DNA from: Azorinus chamasolen
Lineage: Eukaryota > Mollusca > Bivalvia > Cardiida > Solecurtidae
DNA: 64,000 nucleotides
Direction of reading: 5' to 3'
Assembly (NCBI GenBank): GCA_963576725.1
Contig: OY755252.1
Span: 45,361,552-45,425,551 of the forward strand
Both the position numbers and the translations under genes were made by a program. The notes under the pieces were generated by a model. The model ran no database searches. It was given only the letters and a program-made list of their open reading frames with translations, and was not told the origin of the DNA. This document shows, in pieces, positions 58,501 through 63,610 of this stretch (its first letter is position 1; the number at the start of each line of letters is the position of its first letter).

Positions 58501-59420
58501 TAAGGCAGGCTACCATCAAAGAGGATCAATGTATAATTGCATAACTTTATCTATTATGGCTATGGACCCTGACTGGACACTGCAGGAGCACAGCTGGATA
58601 CTGTGTATATAGGGGGGGGGGGGGGGGTCACTTATATAAGGAGCTTTGAAATGCCTTTAAATAGTTCGAACTTCAAGGGACCATACAAAACAGTTCGAGG
58701 TGGCAAACATCGCGCCATCCCATCTGGATAATTTTTCACGTTCACAACTTAGTACAGGTCTAAAGTAATGCTGAAAGTTCTGTAGGAACATGTCACATAT
58801 GTTTCTAGATATGCGTAGTGATGCATTTTGGAACACTATGTATTGTAATTTTCGGAAGGACCGAACTTCGAATTATTCGAGATCGTGATAATGGAGATCA
58901 ACTGTATACGAGTAAATGTAAGAAAATACGTGTATTGCATTTTCGTCTATCTTTATTTCCCCCTTTATCATACTCCAACAATACGCTTTTCTACGCCGTT
59001 GCAAATGGAGTAGACCTATATCAGGGTCTGCTCTGTTCACATATGACATAGATATAACAGATTATGTTATGGCCAAGCATTCATGTGTCCATGTCCATGT
59101 GCTGTTACTAATCTAATTTATATTCATGATGTTTTTATTTCTTACAATATTTATGGTGTAAAGAGTTATTGCCAAAATGTATATATAATGAATGATACTT
59201 GTTCTTTGTACAGCCGACATGGAAGTATAGTCTCAATGACGGGTCAGTTGTCAATACGGCAATACATACACCACTAAAACGTTATATAGTTACTGGGACT
59301 ATCATGGGATCCGGAGAAGTGACTCCAGACGGGGACCTTGTACTGGAAAAAGACATTGATGATGGTACCTTTGTTGTAAACGTTTTAATCCCCACATCGC
59401 TGTGTCTGCTCAATTTCTGA
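28385..59420 (+). CDS. Secreted PAN/apple - EGF-like - Sushi protein, 8 exons, 431 aa
   Basis: Exons: 28385-28705, 33116-33194, 40747-40920, 42704-42841, 48047-48193, 53013-53098, 55656-55799, 59214-59420. Every intron is GT..AG, phases are 0,1,1,1,1,0,0, and the 1296-base join is open to TGA. Residues 1-19 are a signal peptide (DLFLVIFSLVTTQTLC). A PAN/apple domain follows, about 20-107 (Cys 54, 58, 64, 76), then an EGF-like Cys segment at 113-132. A Sushi/CCP domain spans 136-190 (Cys 136, 162, 177, 190; Trp183). Residues 192-431 are unrecognised, with Cys at 195, 211, 230, 242, 248, 264, 331, 342 and 427. N-glycosylation sequons at 82, 322, 327, 346. No membrane segment is evident after the signal. 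PAN and Sushi modules bind proteins or glycans, so an extracellular recognition or matrix role is likely. Exact function unknown. An exon in the long introns could have been missed. Confidence 0.85.
28704..28822 (+). repeat. 39 bp x3 tandem repeat spanning the exon 1 donor
   Basis: Three near-identical units beginning AAAGGTAACACTTAGTAATA. Each begins with a usable donor AAAG|GTAACA; spacing is exactly 39 bp, a multiple of three. The reading frame through the repeat gives VTLSNTASTISSK units. Confidence 0.9.
28907..29118. mobile_element. MITE family D, copy 2, nested in family G
   Basis: TTAA at the left; right end GGGAGCGAAAGGGTGAA is slightly decayed. Family G sequence lies on both sides (GTTGTGACCACTC before, TCTTCGAGAAGAGTTG after), so D inserted into G. 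Lies in intron 1. Confidence 0.75.
29516..29715. repeat. 40 bp tandem repeat, five units (intron 1)
   Basis: CTCTGTACGTTTTACAAGGA + GCAGTGGCTGGCGGTCATTG, nearly identical units. The open frame across it is a by-product of the period. Confidence 0.9.
29939..30010. repeat. Family G hairpin (intron 1)
   Basis: TATGTTGTGACCACTCTTTA and complement pair over about 33 bp around ACAAAGT. Confidence 0.75.
30280..30498. mobile_element. MITE family A, degenerate copy 4 (intron 1)
   Basis: CTCATTCCCTCCTACTGATG to TAAGGAGGGAAATGTTTA; inner AGCATTTGCTCCATAGAAGC retained, TTAA ends lost. Confidence 0.65.
30689..31308. mobile_element. 620 bp TIR element (intron 1)
   Basis: Inverted ends GGTTCCCACTGCCGATCAGA / TCTGATCGGCAATGGGAACC, about 32 bp with three mismatches, TA on both sides. 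The interior is GC-richer and made of degenerate GATCGAGTAGAGGTCGAG-type repeats. No transposase. Small frames on the minus strand follow the repeat and are not genes. Confidence 0.75.
31565..32010. repeat. About 19-20 bp minisatellite (intron 1)
   Basis: Degenerate units of CTATGTAATCACTCATACG, over 20 repeats. Confidence 0.85.
32011..33115. other. Remainder of intron 1
   Basis: No exon or repeat recognised except a family G piece at 32994-33030 (TGAGACGATTCTAAAGAGTG). Ends in the acceptor CTTTCTTCAG. Confidence 0.4.
33116..33194 (+). CDS. Exon 2: EGF-like cysteine segment
   Basis: 79 bases, phase 0 to 1, between TTTCTTCAG and AAAG|GTAAGA. Encodes IVGTCADKPCSMKQKCVP and SQPYLCK. A short EGF-like Cys run after a PAN domain. 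Confidence 0.88.
33315..34260. repeat. Repeat debris in intron 2
   Basis: CAAACAGTGCAGACCCTGGT hairpin (33382-33445), D-type halves (33515-33545 and 33860-33970), a family H piece at 33570-33750 (CCGCTTAAGCCGATGCGAGG), and a degenerate family B copy at about 34090-34250. Confidence 0.5.
36069..38689 (-). pseudogene. GC-rich central segment of the foldback element, decayed coding-like
   Basis: Starts with an 18 bp palindrome CCTCTCTCCGGAGAGAGG at 36097-36114. Minus-strand frames at 37969-38346, 37399-37662 and 36428-36865 look protein-like: the second ends in an Arg/Ser-rich run (HRSHRRRISRSYHYSSMRR), the third has SREYPSPSRGLLSRLPDLDE. They are in different frames with stops between them, so any gene is broken. 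I do not recognise the family; a gag-like ORF of a tyrosine-recombinase retroelement is only a guess. Confidence 0.45.
39481..39979 (+). repeat. Family H dimer inside the foldback right arm
   Basis: Two copies of a 210-250 bp unit in the same orientation: TACCTTCTGATCCTTCGAGA, ATACCGCTTAAGCCGGTGCT, GACTCAATAAAACCGAGTCT, TGCTTTCGGGGGATCAC. AATAAA and a short ACTC/GAGT hairpin at GAGTCTG resemble an LTR end. Foldback sequence resumes directly after (TTACGCATTTTCTGAACC). Other H pieces: 33570-33750, 43563-44190, 48418-48600. Confidence 0.65.
40625..40676. repeat. MITE family A fragment
   Basis: AGAGCATTTGCTGCTATTGTGC and GCAAATGCTCTATC: central hairpin only, 70 bp before exon 3. Confidence 0.55.
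40747..40920 (+). CDS. Exon 3: Sushi/CCP domain
   Basis: 174 bases, phase 1 at both ends, between ATACAG and ATAG|GTCAGT. YCDIPVSVEGASVDDGG, VRTYKC, SVTC and EWSEVKFRC give the four Sushi cysteines and the tryptophan between Cys3 and Cys4. One symmetrical exon for a whole module is classic for shuffled Sushi domains. Confidence 0.92.
40965..41217 (-). mobile_element. SINE copy 2 (intron 3)
   Basis: Minus orientation: head GGCGCCCATAAACCGGTTTAA, core ACTGACCGTTCCAAGGCGGT, tail to CATTACTCATTTTTGTAC. It forms an inverted pair with the copy at 42085-42345. Confidence 0.8.
42085..42345 (+). mobile_element. SINE copy 3 (intron 3)
   Basis: Begins near GGATGGGGATGGAATAAGGG, B-box-like GGTTTAAACCC, core ACTGACCGTTCCAAGGCGGT, end CATGACTCATTTTTGTAC. 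Nearly full length. Confidence 0.8.
42510..42640. repeat. Family G copy just before exon 4
   Basis: ATACTGAAATCGTCATGTCTCC, then hairpin GTGACCACTCTTTAGAAGAG / CAATTCTAAGGAGTGGTTAC. Confidence 0.6.
42704..42841 (+). CDS. Exon 4, unrecognised Cys-containing segment
   Basis: 138 bases, phase 1-1, acceptor TTCTACAACAG, donor ATAG|GTAATT. Encodes PQCQYIARPGNRERMLIKC and, further on, AIIYCSPHTFVI. Three cysteines. Confidence 0.8.
43260..43545. repeat. Low-complexity GTTAAAGTA-rich stretch (intron 4)
   Basis: Recurring AAGTACGTTAAAGTAC / CGTTAAGTAACG motifs in both orientations; no defined period. Confidence 0.45.
43563..44398. repeat. Large imperfect palindrome built on family H (intron 4)
   Basis: 43687-44050 and about 44088-44397 are inverted copies: GGATGACTTCTCTGTAAATT on the left and AATTTACAGAGAAGTCATCC on the right. 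Each arm ends inward with family H (CCGGCTTAAGC). The stretch from 43563 is a further H start (GTGTTAAGTGCTTGTGTGGC). Confidence 0.75.
44402..44572 (+). mobile_element. SINE copy 4, 3' part
   Basis: CCCCCTATTGTGTGTTTG to GCATTACTCATTTTTGTAC; the core with CCAAGGCGG is absent. Confidence 0.65.
44698..45409 (+). pseudogene. Fused LINE tail and gypsy integrase remnants (intron 4)
   Basis: 44698-44985 encodes RSRWAYGTQATIHNDKQLKQ, CWYRLLRDM, FSFVYTNREE and TTPLRNVEYVQYLKY, the kind of post-RT region seen in LINEs (broken by a stop at 44840). From about 45012 it changes to MIIPKALRKRILNYVHESHLGIVKCKA-like sequence, the start of a Ty3/gypsy integrase zinc finger. A deletion leads to its C-terminal tail (TRSDRTVNPPKIVK, stop at 45407-45409). 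No intact frame. Confidence 0.65.
45713..45940 (+). mobile_element. SINE copy 5, long GT-rich tail
   Basis: CCTTTTGTTTGCCTTGCGTC to GCCTGCTTGACTTTAC; same tail subfamily as copy 1, with (GT)n expanded. Overlapping long open frames of CVCVCVC type come from the GT run. Confidence 0.7.
46250..46402 (-). mobile_element. SINE copy 6, truncated
   Basis: Minus-strand 3' half, abutting the Penelope-like fragment that starts at about 46403. Confidence 0.65.
46403..46965 (+). pseudogene. Penelope-like RT fragment 1, heavily decayed (intron 4)
   Basis: Pieces in several frames align with the longer copies: YEFSTSYITLPHYLIKYKLN, ACNAKNTFLTDEPMAYYTNW, a degraded GTPMCANCAQLVADLF (the GIPMGTNCAPLVADLF RT motif), and AAFLDLK at the end. 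SINE pieces border both sides (46250-46402 and 46966-47022). Confidence 0.7.
46966..47022 (-). mobile_element. SINE copy 7, short 3' fragment
   Basis: TCATGCAGGAAACACCACATAC, the SINE end in minus orientation, immediately after the RT fragment. Confidence 0.6.
47228..47440 (+). mobile_element. SINE copy 8 (intron 4)
   Basis: AACCGGTTTAAACCCCCGGTG, core ACTGACCGTTCCAAGGCGGT, end CATGACCAATATTTGTAC. Confidence 0.75.
47441..48046. other. Rest of intron 4
   Basis: A degenerate family B piece at 47660-47790 and a family G copy at 47870-47990 (AACCAAACCCTATGTTCTGA). Ends in acceptor ACCATTTAG. Confidence 0.5.
48047..48193 (+). CDS. Exon 5, unrecognised Cys-containing segment
   Basis: 147 bases, phase 1-1, donor ACAT|GTAAGT. 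Encodes SSCEVLRTCNPGYGDGNYLL, GLWMVELTCSGMEFQPTERI. The WxxxLTCSG end recalls a Sushi module but the cysteine pattern is incomplete. Confidence 0.85.
48418..48600 (-). repeat. Family H copy (intron 5)
   Basis: Minus orientation: TTGCAACACAAAAAGAGAAA, GACTCGGTTTTATTGAGTCT, AGCACCGGCTTAAGCGGTAT. Confidence 0.6.
49310..49725 (-). mobile_element. SINE-derived composite with (CA)n (intron 5)
   Basis: Minus strand. 49310-49430 is a SINE end; 49440-49690 is the long-tail type with about 26 CA repeats at 49510-49562. The three long overlapping frames here are microsatellite artefacts. Confidence 0.65.
49916..51997 (-). pseudogene. Penelope-like RT, antisense in intron 5, two in-frame stops
   Basis: One minus-strand frame of about 694 codons from the Met at 51997 to the stop at 49916, with TGA at 51674-51676 and at about 51260-51262. 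Order: N-terminal region (RPRIDKESEHKRHFLKIQFL), FCYKPVGHVITGNFDIIKDK, then fingers (LVPADKASNNV), STLYWIPKLHKNPYKSRFI, SSYDFSTLYTTLPHHLIK, the B-motif GIPMGTNCAPLVADLFLY, catalytic RYLDDILNLDNP, FLDLNLSI, YDKREDFNFKIVNYPFLDGD and SYGVYISQLIRFVRAC. It reverse-transcribes element RNA in working relatives. No GIY-YIG endonuclease seen. Assignment to Penelope-like elements is by motif style, so moderately sure. Confidence 0.8.
52015..52215. repeat. About 33-36 bp tandem repeat, six degenerate units
   Basis: AATAACGGGTCACGATGCAT + TAATTTCCAAA variants. Confidence 0.75.
52386..52645. mobile_element. MITE family C, copy 3 (intron 5)
   Basis: TGAACTTCGATATCTCGAAC at the left, GTTATTCTAGTTCAAGATTT at the right, ATTACTTTCGACCTGCATTA arm within. 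Confidence 0.65.
53013..53098 (+). CDS. Exon 6
   Basis: 86 bases, phase 1 to 0, acceptor TTTTGTTTACAG, donor GAC|GTAAGT. Encodes PTPSYTEISETGHPTRG and VYYYSVGIDVD. Confidence 0.85.
53190..53425. mobile_element. MITE family C, copy 4 (intron 6)
   Basis: GACGTTCGAGTCAAGCGAG, ATGAAGGTCTAAAGTAATGC arm, AGTTCGAGTTACCCAGGTTC; outer ends lost. Confidence 0.6.
53460..53828. mobile_element. Two SINE pieces in opposite orientation (intron 6)
   Basis: 53460-53600 is a plus-strand long-tail piece (TTTTGGTGATGGTGGCG ... GCTTGACTTTACTAC); 53635-53828 is minus strand with the core ACCGCCTTGGAACGGTCAGT and GGGTTAAACCGG. Confidence 0.65.
53885..54170. repeat. Family B and family I remnants (intron 6)
   Basis: CACCTCTTTAATGCGACC ... 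TGAGCTTTCTGTATTAC (B-like), then TTAACACTTTCCTTCATATA and CAGAGTAGACCCAGATCC / GGGTCCACTCTGTTTCC (I-like). Confidence 0.5.
54240..55512 (+). mobile_element. Pearl/HINE-type element a, with ~150-170 bp tandem core (intron 6)
   Basis: Starts ATACGCCCACCTAATAAAGG, then (GTCC)n/(GTTC)n at about 54287-54318, then five degenerate monomers recognisable by GTTTTCTGGGAAAACTGTTT and TTCGTTTCGGAGTTATGGCC. GTGGGCGTAT near the end (55477-55486) is the exact complement of ATACGCCCAC at the start. It is followed by hairpin GTACCG-TATG-CGGTAC and CTTGTT. Microsatellite plus tandem core plus 3' hairpin matches pearl elements, which have been reassigned to helentron-associated elements. No coding capacity. Confidence 0.75.
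55656..55799 (+). CDS. Exon 7
   Basis: 144 bases, phase 0-0, acceptor TGTATTTTCAG, donor AAT|GTAAGA. Encodes TAIIMTNTSISNGTGCLSHF and SGCYPSNFSMTIDLVETGLK; three N-glycosylation sequons. Confidence 0.88.
55843..56113. mobile_element. MITE family C, copy 5 (intron 7)
   Basis: CAGTTGAACTCTGACATCTC start; TTATCCGAGTTCGAAATATC end. Hairpin GCAGGTCTAAAGTAATGCTG; decayed. Confidence 0.65.
56179..58065. mobile_element. MITE family F, copy 2, split by a pearl-type element (intron 7)
   Basis: Outer TTAA at 56179-56182 and 58062-58065. 56179-56236 and 57896-58065 together rebuild the reverse complement of the intact 12978-13207 copy, apart from base changes. The join is inside TAGTCCAATTT / GTCTATCTAAGGG. 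Confidence 0.8.
56237..57895 (+). mobile_element. Pearl/HINE-type element b: ~145 bp satellite of nuclear-receptor half-sites (intron 7)
   Basis: Starts TCAAAAGGGGGGGGG, TTGCTTTGCACATGTCG and (GTCG)n at 56271-56289. Ten monomers of 143-147 bp follow and an eleventh is truncated. The end is ATGTTT-TAC-AAACAT hairpin then CTCTTGT. Each monomer carries a nearly invariant block: AGGTCAAAGGTCA followed directly by AGGTCACCATGACCTT. Palindromes GGTCAnnnTGACC at 56417, 56562, 56707, 56850, 56995, 57139, 57283, 57583 and 57718; the eighth monomer (57428) has TGAAC. Confidence 0.85.
58124..58265. repeat. Imperfect inverted repeat (intron 7)
   Basis: TTGAGTCTGAGGTCATTCTCA and GGTTCTCAGACTCAGAAG; related to the foldback at 59561-59720. 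Confidence 0.5.
58400..58908. mobile_element. MITE family C, copy 6, with nested TTAA element (intron 7)
   Basis: Family C halves at 58400-58411 and 58661-58908. Between them, 58412-58660 has TTAA at both ends and inverted AGGCATTTCGAAAGG / CTTTGAAATGCCT ends, plus a G16 tract at 58611-58627. Confidence 0.65.
58955..59180. repeat. Family I remnant (intron 7)
   Basis: TTGCAAATGGAGTAGACCTA / AGGGTCTGCTCTGTTCAC hairpin and GGTGTAAAGAGTTA right end. Confidence 0.45.
59214..59420 (+). CDS. Exon 8 (last), to stop
   Basis: 207 bases, phase 0, acceptor TTCTTTGTACAG, stop TGA at 59418-59420. Encodes PTWKYSLNDGSVVNTAIHTP, VTGTIMGSGEVTPDGDLVLE and the end TFVVNVLIPTSLCLLNF. The alternating hydrophobic pattern suggests beta-strands. 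Confidence 0.88.
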   Translation, partial: PTWKYSLNDGSVVNTAIHTPLKRYIVTGTIMGSGEVTPDGDLVLEKDIDDGTFVVNVLIPTSLCLLNF

Positions 59421-59560
59421 ATTAGTACATTTGGCAACTTCGGATTCGATCAAGGATTTAAGAAAACTGTTGGCCGCGTATCAAACAGAAAAAATTAGAT
59501 CCAATTGAGACGTCCTGTTAGTCTGGATCAAAGCTGTTTGCATAATTTAGCTGCACAGTC

Positions 59561-59720
59561 TGGGTCCATGCTTATAAAGCTTTTAGTTGAGTCTGAGATC
59601 GTTCTCAAGCTTTTGATTGGTCAGATCTGACCAATCAAAAGCTTGAGAACTCAAATCTGACCAATCAAAAGCTTGAGAACGAAACTCAGACTCAACTAAA
59701 AGCTTTATAAGCATGGACCC
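59561..59720. mobile_element. 160 bp foldback in the Tc1 left end
   Basis: TGGGTCCATGCTTATAAAGC / GCTTTATAAGCATGGACCCA ends, internal ATTGGTCAGATCTGACCAAT and a repeated ACCAATCAAAAGCTTGAGAA. Confidence 0.75.
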
Positions 59721-59770
59721 AGGTGCAAAAGTATTGGTGAAATGGCGGCCATTTTGATATTCCTGTTAAC

Positions 59771-59776
59771 AATAAA
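59771..59776 (+). terminator. Candidate polyadenylation signal
   Basis: AATAAA 351 bases after the stop codon of the PAN-Sushi gene. It is the first one after the stop and lies inside the Tc1-like element. Sequence only. Confidence 0.35.
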
Positions 59777-59869
59777 GCCATCTTTTATACTAATAACAGA
59801 AAGGAAAATGAAAACAACAAAGAACTTTTCAATTTTTTCTGACCTAAGACTTTGCTAGATATTCTTTCA

Positions 59870-60520
59870 GTCTAAAATTACTCACATTCTTCTTCTTGGA
59901 ATTGATAAATAAAGGCTTTGTATATAAGCAGTTTGAATATCCATCCAAATCCTCTGAATGTCAGTGAATAAATCGTCATGGCTGTTGATTACATGATGCA
60001 TATTTCCAAGTTTTCGTCTGATGTACAATCACACATTTTCAATAACATTAAATATCAGGTGACTGTGCAGGCCAAGAAAGAGATTTCAGGTTATTTGCAG
60101 CACTGTATTGTTGCAGCACGCTAGACCTGTGCACTGGGGTATTTTCATCTTGTAAAATATAATTGCCTTCTGGAAAATGTCTAATAATGATCATAAGTTG
60201 TCCTCTAGGATGTCCCTATACTTTTCACAATCGATGTTTCCAATTACTTTTGCTAGTGTCCCAACACCATGCCAACAAATGCAACCCCATATCACCACCT
60301 GAAACTTCCAATTTATAACAAGTTTTGGTATTCCACTTCTTGGTCTATTTTCCACTGATCTCGTTGCTAAAAACGTTTTCACAATATTTGTCACTGTACT
60401 GTAAGTTAGCCCCAATGCCCTGCTTATTTCACTAAATTTTATTCCACTCTTCTATACATTTACAGCTCGATTTTTAACTTCACCTGAAATTTCAGCATGT
60501 TCTTCCCATTATTTGTTTAT
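59870..60520 (-). pseudogene. Tc1-like transposase, internally deleted
   Basis: Minus strand from 60520: EEHAEISGEVKNRA, a stop, then helix-turn-helix KFSEISRALGLTYSTVTNIV and SVENRPRSGIPK. A deletion jumps to VIWGCICWHGVGTLAKVIGN and YRDILEDNL. After a stop, HFPEGNYILQDENTPVHRS holds the second catalytic Asp and SWPAQSPDI precedes a frameshifted VIENV with the third acidic residue. It ends TDIQRIWMDIQTAYIQSL. The first Asp is in the deleted part. Not functional. Confidence 0.85.
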
Positions 60521-60589
60521 GTACAAACGACTGAACATGTTAATAAATGTTCAATGCTGATATATTAATCACACATCATAAACTTCCGA

Positions 60590-61910
60590 CAATGTACTGG
60601 AAACCTAAACTCCATAAAACGTCATATAAATCACGCTTCATAGCAAACGCTGTCTCATGCACAACAACCGCACTATCCAAACTACATCGTGTCTAACAGC
60701 GGTCAAAGAACATGTCAAGCGTTACTGTGATAAAGCTTATGAGACTTCAGGAATTAACCTTTTTTGGTCTATAAAAAACTCAATGAGGTTTTAACTAAAT
60801 TAAAAATCAAGCAAAACACCAAGCTAACACTATAAGCACATATGATTTGTCTTCACTTTATACCACATTACCACACGCTCGAATAAAGATCAAACTTACA
60901 AATCTTATAAATAAAACATTTGCTAGAGAAAAGGTATCATTTATTGCCTGTAATTCTAGACATGCGTTCTTTACAAATGACATTACAAATAAATATACCT
61001 CGTGGACATGTTTAGATCTTTGGGACGCAATTACGTTTCTGTTAGACAATATATTTGTTCGTTTTGGTAATTCTGTATATCGCCAGGTCATTGGTATTCC
61101 CATGGGAACCAACTGTGTTCCTTTAATTGCAGACTTGTTTTTGTAGTGTTATGAACGGGATTTTATGCTTAACCTTAAACCGATTCACAGGCGGATGTCA
61201 TCAATGCTTTTAACAATACAGCACGTTATTTAGACGACATATTTAATATTGATAACCCATACTTTGATTCTATGATAACCTCAATTTACCCTAGAGAGCC
61301 CATGCTTAATAAAGCAAATAGTTCTGACATATCTGCAGCCTTTTTAGATTTAAATTTATCTATAAACAATGGAACAATTTCTTCTGGGATTTATGACCAA
61401 AGGGATGACTTTAATTTTAAAATAGTTAACTATCCTCATTTGGATGGGGATGTTCCCCGTGCTACATGTTACGGTGTATACATTTCTCAGCTTATTCGTT
61501 TTGCTAGAGCTTGTTCTTCTGTTGATGATTTTAACAATCGTAACCTTATTATCACTGAAACTACTAAAACAGGGCTACAGATATAACAAACTTCGTAAAA
61601 CATTTTCAAAATTTTACCACCGTAATGTTCTACTCATCAGCAAATACAATTGTAATTTACGTACTTTTCTAAAGTTAGGTATTTCACATCCGGAGTTTTA
61701 CGGTGATGTCATTTACAAACTTCGAAAAATTATTGGACACGCATATTTTGATACTTTGTTTGTCAAACGTATAAAACAATTCATTAAAAAGGGATATGAC
61801 CCTCTATATTGCAGCACACTACATGCTTGGTGGTCGACCCCTTTCCAGTTGGTCATTATGCTTTCCTCTTTGCTTGTGCGACGACGGAAAAGACTTAATA
61901 CTCTATGAAG
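60590..61910 (+). pseudogene. Penelope-like RT fragment 2, broken
   Basis: Same family as the 49916-51997 copy. MYWKPKLHKTSYKSRFIANA, then LSSLYTTLPHARIKIKL, QVIGIPMGTNCVPLIADLFL with a stop at 61144-61146, RYLDDIFNIDNP in another frame, then SAAFLDLNLSINNGTISSG, YDQRDDFNFKIVNYPHLDGD, TCYGVYISQLIRFARAC and a frameshift near 61560 into LLKQGYRYNKLRKTFSKF. It extends past the other copy's C-terminus (RIKQFIKKGYDPLYCSTLHA). Confidence 0.8.
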
Positions 61911-62221
61911 ATTTCCTCTTAAACCCGCTTACGGAGAGAGGAAATTAGATATTTGTATTTTGCCAGTTCTGTCGTACCCCAAATGACTTCTCCACAGATG
62001 CTCTGACCTCTGAATAGTCATCGAGTACATGTCTACGATGTCAAGTTTATTCTTTTTCAAACAAAACAGTTGTACATACTTAATATCCACTGGTATTTGT
62101 ATCTTGCGATTTATTTTTTATAAAATGTCGGTGTAGAAGTGTTTCATATAGTTTTCCCGTACTTTTAAATTATGACGTCATTTAAATGATGACGTCGCTT
62201 GTATACCTCTAACGTTTATTT

Positions 62222-62432
62222 TAAAAGTACAAAAATGAGTCAAGCAGGAAACACCACATACAGAACAAACAGCCGCCCGAACAGCAACACAAGAAAACAG
62301 CAAATATATATAACTATAAAAACATCAAGAGACGCACAAAGACAAAACAAACATACAATAGGGGGAAGATGGAAGTACTGCCTTGGAACGGTCAGTGACA
62401 AAGTCGCTGGGGGTTAAACCGGTTTAAAGTAA
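62222..62432 (-). mobile_element. SINE copy 11
   Basis: Minus strand: AACCGGTTTAACCCCCAGCG, core ACTGACCGTTCCAAGGCAGT, end TTGACTCATTTTTGTAC. Confidence 0.75.
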
Positions 62433-62514
62433 TTTCATTTTGGCAGACATCGTTATTCATGTTGTGAAGTTGTCTGGAGGCCGGAGGGGGGTTTGATTTA
62501 CATTTTGACTTTGG

Positions 62515-62790
62515 TAGAAGTGGGATAAGGACGAGGTTTGGTATCCGTAAACCAGGTTCAAGTCCCACGGTAGCTTATTTTTGTTACTGGCCGTTCCAAG
62601 GCGGTACTCCTGCTTTCAGCCTATGGGCAATTTTGTTGTTTAATATGCTTAATGTTTAATGTTTTTCGTCTTGATATGCGTCCTGTTATGTTTTGTCTTG
62701 TGGCTATACCGTTTCTTGTTTGATGATGTTTGGTGCGGTGTCATTTCGTGTGTGGCTCTCCCTGTTTGACTATCTATCCATATTCAGATG
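62515..62790 (+). mobile_element. SINE copy 12 with best-preserved tRNA B box
   Basis: GTGGGATAAGGACGAGG, then AGGTTCAAGTCCC (perfect B box), core TACTGGCCGTTCCAAGGCGG, tail to CCCTGTTTGAC. Confidence 0.7.
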
Positions 62791-63162
62791 ACAGTTATGA
62801 CGTCATTTGTGATGTCATTCAAAGCTAAGGGTCATGAGAGAGTTATCTCTCATTTTCATTTTCATGATGCAACATTAACAACATAAACGAAGGGAGATAA
62901 ACCCCACAATTGATTTTTCATTCTAACATGGCTGCCATTTCACCAATACTTTTTGCACCTGACTGTAGATCGCGAATAGCGGCACATAGGCTAAGAATTT
63001 AACTATTCAAATTCACGAAAATCCTACATCTTAGGGAAGCGGTACGGCGAGGCTCTGTTCTGTTCATCATTCATCACTCAACATCCAAATTGCTTGTGTT
63101 ATTGTGACTGTTTTTGAAGAAAAGTAAGAAATGAAAGTATGCTGACGACAAAAGAGTTAACC

Positions 63163-63610
63163 CTTTACGCCATGTATATCCATGTATAAAATAACGATAT
63201 CAATAATATGTATTGGATTATTATTTATGAACAGATATTGACACAGGAATTTATGTCCATGACAGATACTGTAGAATCATATATATATATATATATATTA
63301 TATATAGTATCATATAAAACCTAAGCTACAATTGAGAACTTCGATATCAAAGGACTATACAAATAACCTCGAGATAATAGATGTTCGAGTCATCCGAGTA
63401 ATACTTGGAAAAGCTTCTCAAGATCACGGCTTTGTACAGGTCTAAAGTAATAAAGGCATTATTTTAGACCAGCATTAGGGTGTCGCATGCGTTTCTACTT
63501 ATGGGTATTGATATATGCTAGAAAAATTCTGTATTGTAAATTTTGGAAGTACTTTTTCTTTGATGTTTCCTGAAGTCGAGTTATCCGATGTCTACAACAT
63601 CAACTATATA
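63163..63610. repeat. Family I left end and family C copy 7
   Basis: TTAACCCTTTACGCCATGTA at 63158-63178; a (TA)n run near 63283-63303; then AACTTCGATATCAAAGGACT ... AAGTCGAGTTATCCGATGTC (family C, 63330-63610). Confidence 0.55.

Larger units (their letters stand above)
59556..62965 (-). mobile_element. Tc1-like element with nested insertions
   Basis: AGGTGCAAAAGTATTGGTGA (from 59721) and its complement ending at 62961 form inverted ends with about 33 of 35 matches. The right end reads GCACCTGACTG|TA. On the left, CAGTC (59556-59560) is separated from AGGTGC by a foldback MITE. Inside lie a decayed transposase (minus), a Penelope-like RT fragment and two SINE pieces. Confidence 0.65.
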
